This document shows positions 41,372 through 47,402 of a DNA stretch of 47,402 bases, piece after piece (position 1 is the stretch's first letter; every line of letters starts with the position of its first letter). Below the pieces are notes generated by a model. The model ran no database searches. It was not told the DNA's origin and worked only from the letters and a program-made list of their open reading frames with translations. Made by a program: the position numbers and the translations under genes. Source of the DNA: CAYZJB01 sp964602985 (GTDB lineage: Bacteria > CLD3 > SB21); contig CAZRTJ010000027.1 of the NCBI GenBank assembly GCA_964602985.1, forward strand, positions 1 to 47,402. Direction: 5' to 3'.

Positions 41372-43767
41372 CACGAAAACACCTCGGAGAGAATCGACAA
41401 CTGCCAGTCTTCCCATTTGCGTGAGCGGAGAAATTTCTCCACAGCCCGTCGAAAGGCGGTTTGACTGTAGAAGTGTGCGGCTACACTGCGCGCAGACGAC
41501 GACAGATTCCCGTTTGTACTCAGAATCCCATCGCACAAGTGAGAGATCGCCGCGTCGTTCCAGAAATTGAGATCCTGCAAGGCGGCCATCGCCGAACGGC
41601 GGGCGCGAAATTCATGGTCCGGTCCGGCATATCGTACCAAGGCCAGCGCTGACGCAGTATCCCCAAACGAGGCTTTGAGATTCAACCAGTTAATGTGCGA
41701 GGAAAACCGAAAACCCATCTCCCCCTTCGTCATTTCGAGATATGCATTCGCATGGGCGGGAAAACTTTCGCAGAGAATTTTCAGCGCCTGTTCGGAGACG
41801 GTGTATGAGGAATCGTGAAGCAAGCGTCGAAAATCCGGCTCCAGGTCTGCGGGCACCTGGGAATACCCGAACGCAACGCCGGATCGCACGTCTGCGTTGG
41901 TATCGCCGATGGCGGCCTTCACGATGTCGCGACTTGGGAGATCATACGCCAGTTGCCGGACAATTTCGCTGCGCACCGCGTGAAACGTTTCTCTGGCAAA
42001 CGCCTGCTTGAGAAATTCCCTCTTCTCATCAACGGGGAATGGACGCATCGCCAGGATCGCGTCATACCGGTCGATCATGTGACGCGCTTTCGATGCCTGG
42101 GCCTGCAATTCCCTCCAGTCTTTTAGAAAAGTCATTTCCTTCAGGATTTGGCTTCCCGGATCGACCAAGACAAAATCGACAGCCTTGTCTTCCGCGTTTG
42201 GAAAAACAATCCGTTCGCTCTCTGCGGAAATCGTGACACGCTGACTGTCTATCGACCCATCGGTGTACCAGACCTCCACGTCCATGGGAATTTCAAACAA
42301 ACCGGTCAGGTGATCCCGCGTGTGGGTCTGTCGAACTTCGATTTCCGTCTGGCGATCCCCTCCCTCCACGCGAAGGTCACGCACCTGCACGTCCAGCGAC
42401 GGGAATCCGCCTCGATACAACCATTGATCGAAGAATCGAAAGGGGGAAATCCCAAGAGTATCCTCAAACGCCAGATACAGATCATTCGTTTCGACATTTC
42501 GATAGCGATGGCGACTCAGGTAAAATTGAATGACGCGTTTCAGAGAGGACCTACCGAACTGATACGCCATCATGTCCAGCACGGCAGACCCCTTGGGATA
42601 GAGGCGGGCGTAATCGCCTCCGCTGTGAACGATCGGAACCGGATTGGCTTGGTCGGCCTCCATCGCCGTACGATGTTCCTGTCGACGCTCCCACTCGTAC
42701 GCATCTTCCCCGGCCACTTCGCGAACAAACAGTTTGGCGTAGTACGTCGCAAAACTTTCCTGCAACCACAAATGGCGCGTCGTCCGCCCCGTCACGAGAT
42801 CGCCAAACCACTGGTGTGCAATCTCGTGCGCGTCCGTGTCCCAATACACTTCATCCAACGCCGCACGCGGGCTGACGAACCAAAAATCCCCAAACAAAAT
42901 AGCGGTCGTGTTTTCCATCGCGCCAGTGACAAAGTCCTGCGCAGGAATATTGGACAGGGATTCCCACGGAAACGGTACGCCGATCTCTTTTTCGAGAAAA
43001 TCTACGACCTGCGTGGTGAACCGATACGTCGATCCGAGGCTGGATTTCTCATCCGGGTAGTAGTACAGCTGAATCGGAAATCCGCGTTTGGTCTTAACGG
43101 TCTCCACGCCGTACTGTCCGATGGCCAGCATCAGCAGATACGACGCGTGTGGAAACCCATTCCGATAATGCCATGTTTTTGTTCCATCCTTGTTGGTTTT
43201 CTCGCCGATCTTCTTGCCATTGCTGATGACCGTGTAGGCTGGATCAAATGTGATGATCATCTCGGTGAGCATCTTGTCATTCTGCGCGTCGTACATGGGA
43301 ATCCAGTGGCGGTGCTCGATGTCCTGTCCCTGCGTCCAGATTTGTTTGCGGATGGGTCCTTTGCTATTCCATCCGACAAAATGGAGTCCACTGCGCGGTC
43401 GGGCTTCGTAGCGAATGCCGATGCTGTCTCGGGAGCCCGCCTGCAGCGGCGTCTGCGGCAGTACCGTCAGGCCCCGGTCGCTTGCCACATAGGGCACCGG
43501 CTTCTCGTTTAACGTCACTTCCAGGATTCGCAGGTTGACCCCATCGAAATACATCCCGCCCACATCATCCCACAGCGATCGGAAAACATGCGTCGCCTTG
43601 CCACGCACGAGTCCCTGTGTCGGGTCGAACGTCAACTCCAACTTCATGCGCTCCATATCCACGGGATGGTCGCGCGGAACCTTTCCATCGTCATCCCAAT
43701 ACGTGACGGTGGGAAGTTCCTGAGCGCTAAGCGATGCGATAAAGAGAAAGCCGACCCAACTGCGCAT
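41371..43767 (-). CDS. secreted M1 family zinc aminopeptidase
   Basis: Start at ATG 43767 with GGAAGGA upstream; 798 residues with a signal peptide (WVGFLFIASLSAQ). Contains the exopeptidase motif TGAMENTT and the zinc site HEIAHQWFGDL with ESFATYYAKL downstream. The C-terminal part is helical-repeat-like (LEPDFRRLLHDSSYTVSEQALKIL), as in M1 enzymes with HEAT-like domains. Confidence 0.93.
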   Translation of the reverse strand: MRSWVGFLFIASLSAQELPTVTYWDDDGKVPRDHPVDMERMKLELTFDPTQGLVRGKATHVFRSLWDDVGGMYFDGVNLRILEVTLNEKPVPYVASDRGLTVLPQTPLQAGSRDSIGIRYEARPRSGLHFVGWNSKGPIRKQIWTQGQDIEHRHWIPMYDAQNDKMLTEMIITFDPAYTVISNGKKIGEKTNKDGTKTWHYRNGFPHASYLLMLAIGQYGVETVKTKRGFPIQLYYYPDEKSSLGSTYRFTTQVVDFLEKEIGVPFPWESLSNIPAQDFVTGAMENTTAILFGDFWFVSPRAALDEVYWDTDAHEIAHQWFGDLVTGRTTRHLWLQESFATYYAKLFVREVAGEDAYEWERRQEHRTAMEADQANPVPIVHSGGDYARLYPKGSAVLDMMAYQFGRSSLKRVIQFYLSRHRYRNVETNDLYLAFEDTLGISPFRFFDQWLYRGGFPSLDVQVRDLRVEGGDRQTEIEVRQTHTRDHLTGLFEIPMDVEVWYTDGSIDSQRVTISAESERIVFPNAEDKAVDFVLVDPGSQILKEMTFLKDWRELQAQASKARHMIDRYDAILAMRPFPVDEKREFLKQAFARETFHAVRSEIVRQLAYDLPSRDIVKAAIGDTNADVRSGVAFGYSQVPADLEPDFRRLLHDSSYTVSEQALKILCESFPAHANAYLEMTKGEMGFRFSSHINWLNLKASFGDTASALALVRYAGPDHEFRARRSAMAALQDLNFWNDAAISHLCDGILSTNGNLSSSARSVAAHFYSQTAFRRAVEKFLRSRKWEDWQLSILSEVFS

Positions 43768-43931
43768 ACTGGTTCCTTCCAAAAAAAGTGGCCTCAATAT
43801 CGAAACAAATGGCCCGAAAAACAGAGGAAAATTGTTCTCGCGTACGATCCCGGCCGCACGGGATAAGAAAATTCTCGCTCTCCGTTCCGAATGCGTTATA
43901 TTGGCAACAATCATCAGAAAGGAATTCCCGT

Positions 43932-44291
43932 ATGCCTGAAACCATCGACTTACGCGATCTGATCTTGTCCATCCAAGAAAAAAAACAAATGGACGCCAAC
44001 CTCGCATTGGAGTTTGACTGTCGTCTCGAAGTGGCCGACTACAAACCGCTGGTCAAGGTGATCAACTACGCCATCAATTATGTTCAGCAGTTGCAAAACC
44101 AACCGATGCAGATTTCCCTCAACGCGGGCAGCGATGGATTTATGCTTGGTTTTTCCGCATTCACCGAGCACGCTGAATTTCCTCCTTTGAACGAGCAGGC
44201 CGTGGACGCGTGCGCTTCCTTCCAGGCAACCCTCACGCGAAGCGGGGAAGCCGGCAAATACGTAAAGGTCCTCGTCACGTTCAAGAAGTGA
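43932..44291 (+). CDS. hypothetical protein, 119 aa
   Basis: ATG 43932 with AAAGGAA upstream. Cytosolic, mixed alpha/beta: LRDLILSIQEKKQ helix, DYKPLVKVINYAINYVQQL helix, then strands (ISLNAGSDGFMLGFSAF, KYVKVLVTFKK). No family recognised. Confidence 0.7.
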   Translation: MPETIDLRDLILSIQEKKQMDANLALEFDCRLEVADYKPLVKVINYAINYVQQLQNQPMQISLNAGSDGFMLGFSAFTEHAEFPPLNEQAVDACASFQATLTRSGEAGKYVKVLVTFKK

Positions 44292-44345
44292 TCCTCTGCG
44301 GCATTGGTTTGGCAACATCTCGAATCAATTCAGGAAAGGCACCGA

Positions 44346-44798
44346 ATGAGAGAATCCATATTGTTCGCTGTGATCGCGGGCCTGGCGTGGGGCATTGGCG
44401 GCTATTTTGAAAAAGCGGGACTGCGGTCCATGGGCATACCGCCCATTGCGGGAATCGCCTTGCGTACAGCCGTTGCGCTCGTGGTGCTGGGGCTACTGTC
44501 CATTCCGGCATGGAAACACATTCAGCATCCGGAACACACGTCTGCGTGGATATGGATTGTCGTGTTTGGCGGAGTGATTGCCGGAAGTTTGGGCATGTGG
44601 AGTTTCTATCGGGCGATCGCCTTGTCGGATAACCTGGGCGTGACCTTGGCCATCGCCTTTGCCATGTCACCCGTCGCTGGAACGATGGTGGGACTCATTC
44701 GAGGGAATCAGCCGATGGATTGGAGGACAGCCTTCGGGCTCTTGGCCATCGTCACGGGGATCGTCGTTTTGCAGCTGGCGCATCGGCCCGCGAAATGA
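44346..44798 (+). CDS. EamA-type membrane protein, half-length
   Basis: 150 residues; start at ATG 44346. Five hydrophobic helices (LFAVIAGLAWGIGGYFEKAGL, GIALRTAVALVVLGLLS, WIVVFGGVIAGSLGMWSFYRA, LAIAFAMSPVAGTMVGLI, FGLLAIVTGIVVLQL), one EamA repeat. Usual DMT carriers have two such repeats, so this one likely works as a dimer. Confidence 0.82.
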   Translation: MRESILFAVIAGLAWGIGGYFEKAGLRSMGIPPIAGIALRTAVALVVLGLLSIPAWKHIQHPEHTSAWIWIVVFGGVIAGSLGMWSFYRAIALSDNLGVTLAIAFAMSPVAGTMVGLIRGNQPMDWRTAFGLLAIVTGIVVLQLAHRPAK

Positions 44799-45302
44799 TC
44801 AGGACTTGTCGTGTGAACCGCCCAGACCATTCAGGAAAATCCGTGCAACTTCCTGCAAACCTTGTTTATCTACATCATCAAAACGGGAGGGGGTGGGGCT
44901 GTCTACATCCAGCACTCCGATCAGCTCGCCATCGTGGATCAGGGGTACGACGATTTCGGATCGGGACGCCGCATCACAGGCAATATGTCCGGGAAACTGG
45001 TGAACATCTTTCACGATGACAGTTTCCCTCCGCTCGGCGGCCGTCCCACACACGCCTTTCCCGATCGGGATGTGTACGCACGCCGGTTTGCCTTGAAACG
45101 GACCGACAATCAATTCGCCATTCCGATGGAAATAAAATCCGAGCCAGTTACAATCCGGCAGGATCTGATACAGCAGGGCGGAAAGATTGGCCGCATTGGC
45201 GATCCGATCCGTCTCCCCTTCCAGCAACGCCGCGGCCTGGCGGCACAATTCCGAGTACAACTCAGACTTCGTTAGATGATCGGTCGCTCGAACTTCGAAC
45301 AT
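44799..45302 (-). CDS. msrC: free methionine-R-sulfoxide reductase (GAF fold)
   Basis: 167 residues. GAF-type core LLYQILPDCNWLGFYFHRN with the three characteristic Cys: PACVHIP, GVCGTAA and HIACDAASRSEIVVP. Reduces free Met-R-sulfoxide, protecting against oxidation. Directly abuts the convergent EamA gene. Confidence 0.92.
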   Translation of the reverse strand: MFEVRATDHLTKSELYSELCRQAAALLEGETDRIANAANLSALLYQILPDCNWLGFYFHRNGELIVGPFQGKPACVHIPIGKGVCGTAAERRETVIVKDVHQFPGHIACDAASRSEIVVPLIHDGELIGVLDVDSPTPSRFDDVDKQGLQEVARIFLNGLGGSHDKS

Positions 45303-45331
45303 CTCCGTCTCCGTTTTTGGTCGCTGGCCGT

Positions 45332-47402
45332 TTAGAAAATCTTCGCAACACTCAACCCGTAGAACATTCCTCGATCACGCCCCATGCGATACGCGGCGTC
45401 TATTCGAAAAAGGCTGAAGACTCCGTTCAGAGAGAGTCCCAGCTCATGATACATCTCGTTTTGATAACTCGGCGCAAAAGAAAGCGCCTGCAGTGTAGTT
45501 TCCTTGATCCACGTACGACCGTGTCCGCCAAACGCGATGAATCCATAGCCCTTCCTGGTCGCGCTCTCCCAGCCGATCCATTCGAACGGCAGAGAGCGGA
45601 AATGATGTTCCCAGAAGATCGCGGCTGATTTTTCTCCCTCGAGCGGACGGGATCGCAGCGTTCGGAATGTCGCCGTCGGAGTGAAATATCCCAGAGATCC
45701 GTCCAGCAAAGACCACCGTTGGATCGGCAATTTGCCCGTGTAGGTCGACGCCACCAGCCGTACGTCCAAAACGTTGGGCAGGAATCTGCGCGTGAGGAAC
45801 GTCGGGAATCTCCAATTCAACGAACATTGGTAGCGCGCATACTTGAAATCATTCCCGGGGATTTGTGACGGAGCAAACTCCGCTTCAGCCAAAATCCCGT
45901 TTTGCCATGACGGGGCCGCCGGGACATGATCGTTCCCGTACCGAACGCGCAGAAAAATCGAACGGAGGTCCCCTTCTTTCACAGGTGGGTTCACCCGCTG
46001 GATGTATCGACGTCCAAAGAGATCAAAATTGGTTTGTTCGGCCACGGAACGGTGCCGCTCGACTCTCACTCCGCCACCGAATCGCGTATCCCACGCTCTC
46101 ACAAAATGCGTCCCACTCAGCGATCCCTTGGCGACCCGGTAGTAATCGAAGTAATCGCGATATCCGGTCAGCGGTTGGAAACTGGCCACAAACTCTGCGT
46201 AGGCATCAGACGGATAGCGGGTTTCAATTCCGTACGAACCTTCCACATCGATCCGGTCGTTCTTCCGGGAGTGTATCCAGCCGGCGCGAAAACCGTAGAA
46301 TCCTTCTTCCAAGGCGGTCATGTACCCACCCCGAATTTTCACCTTCAGCGTTTTTGATAAGGATCGTTCGTAGGCGATCCCAAGGTGCCCCCCTTCCACG
46401 CGGTTGTATTTCAAGTCGGGTGAGACACCTTTCGTCATGCGACCCAGGAAGGACTTCCTTTTGGTGGAATCGGGTTCTCCGTCATCCATTTCTACAAAAC
46501 GCGAAAGCATCCCGGTCGGCTTGAACATCTTCTCGATCTTATCCTGTTTCGTCAACGTCGTGTAGGCGGTTTGTTCATCCTCCGAAAGCGGGATCCTCGT
46601 CCCCGCGCTCTCAAACAGCGTCGTATCTTTCAGCGAAGTGCTGTCCGCAAACACGAGTCTTTTTCCGCGATAGATCGAGTCCGGCAACGTCGCGTTGATC
46701 TCAAAATTGCTGAATCCCGCCATCATGTTGTATCGGATGTTCGGAAATTCAATGCCGGGCATCGCGATCTTGATTTGTCCCTCGACGTGCATACCGAGCG
46801 GCAACCATGTCTCATTCGCAAACATCGAGAACTGCTGTTTGTACTCAACCCCCCATCGCTGGATCGGGATCGGATACGTGACGTGGTCGGCGGGCTTCAA
46901 TTCGATGTCGACGAGCGCCATATGTTCTTCCGACACGCGAATCTGGCCGATAAAAACAGGCTGCAACTTTGTCGTCGGCTGAACGGAGATGACGAAGAAA
47001 TTCTGATCGCCCGTCCTTTGTTCGCCCATTAGACGAAAATCGTAATAATCGAATGCGTCGGGATGGGTCGGTCCGACAAATCGGGATCCCTGAATTTGAA
47101 TATCATCATCATAGAAGTTGAGCAGGGAACCGTCCTCCCCCTGACTGAGCGAAAACGTCACCTGATCAAGATTCGCTGTGTGTCGCTTGGACTTCAACAC
47201 TTCCCGAATGCCTTTGTCGCGTTTCCAATACAGATCGGATAGCTGTTCCGCGACGCCACCGAGAACGGTGTCTTTTCCGAAATTCAGACGGGAATAGGAA
47301 TCGGCGTGAAACGTATTCAGTTTGGCCTCCCAGATCTTCTTACGCCGGATCACTTCGCGCATGATGCCGACGGCCGGATCCTCTCCGGTGATCACGACCT
47401 CA
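45332..47402 (-). CDS. DUF5686 family outer-membrane-associated protein, N-terminus cut by window edge
   Basis: The frame is open to the right edge. Begins (in window) VVITGEDPAVGIMREVIRRKK, the usual pre-domain of DUF5686 proteins, which in full length start with a signal peptide and a carboxypeptidase-regulatory-like domain. The long beta-rich C-terminus (VEGGHLGIAYERSL, GAYERVSS-like turns) ends MFYGLSVAKIF, consistent with an outer-membrane barrel. Typical of Bacteroidota; function unknown. Confidence 0.82.
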   Translation of the reverse strand, partial: EVVITGEDPAVGIMREVIRRKKIWEAKLNTFHADSYSRLNFGKDTVLGGVAEQLSDLYWKRDKGIREVLKSKRHTANLDQVTFSLSQGEDGSLLNFYDDDIQIQGSRFVGPTHPDAFDYYDFRLMGEQRTGDQNFFVISVQPTTKLQPVFIGQIRVSEEHMALVDIELKPADHVTYPIPIQRWGVEYKQQFSMFANETWLPLGMHVEGQIKIAMPGIEFPNIRYNMMAGFSNFEINATLPDSIYRGKRLVFADSTSLKDTTLFESAGTRIPLSEDEQTAYTTLTKQDKIEKMFKPTGMLSRFVEMDDGEPDSTKRKSFLGRMTKGVSPDLKYNRVEGGHLGIAYERSLSKTLKVKIRGGYMTALEEGFYGFRAGWIHSRKNDRIDVEGSYGIETRYPSDAYAEFVASFQPLTGYRDYFDYYRVAKGSLSGTHFVRAWDTRFGGGVRVERHRSVAEQTNFDLFGRRYIQRVNPPVKEGDLRSIFLRVRYGNDHVPAAPSWQNGILAEAEFAPSQIPGNDFKYARYQCSLNWRFPTFLTRRFLPNVLDVRLVASTYTGKLPIQRWSLLDGSLGYFTPTATFRTLRSRPLEGEKSAAIFWEHHFRSLPFEWIGWESATRKGYGFIAFGGHGRTWIKETTLQALSFAPSYQNEMYHELGLSLNGVFSLFRIDAAYRMGRDRGMFYGLSVAKIF

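Noticed and set aside
42148..43512. 454-residue plus-strand frame in the M1 peptidase gene
   Set aside because: Antisense of conserved GAMEN/HEXXH coding sequence; shadow frame.

Overview
The window comes from a moderately GC-rich bacterium with densely packed genes, many of them coupled by ATGA or GTGA overlaps, and with visible Shine-Dalgarno sequences. The gene content suggests a member of the Fibrobacteres-Chlorobi-Bacteroidetes (FCB) superphylum outside the classical Bacteroidia: a DUF5686-type outer-membrane-associated protein, a BNR/VPS10-type repeat protein, LytS/LytTR signalling, ECF sigma/TPR/CHAT operons, PadR-HAAS pairs and PepF. The sigma70-like promoters and clear SD sites argue against a typical Bacteroides relative. 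No species-level marker is present.

Layout. 1-3018: start of a SWIM zinc-finger protein (cut by the window edge) and topA. 3233-4168: a REP-associated tyrosine transposase (RAYT) embedded in an array of palindromes that form inverted pairs. 4201-12366: a caspase-fold locus. A TPR-CHAT gene is broken by a nonsense codon and truncated inside its CHAT domain, and the matching C-terminal CHAT half lies on the opposite strand behind an ECF sigma factor and a zinc-finger/TPR anti-sigma gene. Divergent from these is a plus-strand series: a PG-binding-like protein, two unknown proteins, and an alpha/beta-hydrolase plus metacaspase fusion. A 31-nt motif occurs twice in this locus and may be the promoter of this regulon. 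12476-17741: VOC protein, zinc-ribbon membrane protein, a padR-HAAS-double aspartic protease operon, and a trans-3-hydroxy-L-proline pathway pair. 17892-21098: two LiaF/DUF5668-type membrane proteins followed by a LytS kinase, a DsrE-like protein and a LytTR regulator in one tight operon.

21198-26888: large BNR-repeat secreted protein, DUF6265-like protein and two secreted lipoproteins. 27344-27877: tRNA-Lys(CTT) and tmRNA. 27941-29541: a conspicuously AT-rich three-gene island directly behind the tmRNA, containing a TIGR04255-type protein; it looks horizontally acquired. 29786-35777: amidohydrolase, PepF, a polytopic membrane/TPR protein, and an arsR-arsM operon with a clear operator. 35975-39577: ansA, panC, a one-domain GlmU-like uridylyltransferase and an NAD-type isocitrate dehydrogenase. 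39574-47402: an M1 peptidase-acyltransferase-MFS operon, small proteins, free-methionine sulfoxide reductase and a DUF5686 protein cut by the right edge.

The most unusual regions are the caspase-fold locus (two different caspase-like proteases, a dedicated sigma/anti-sigma pair, visible rearrangement), the RAYT/palindrome array and the AT-rich island next to ssrA.
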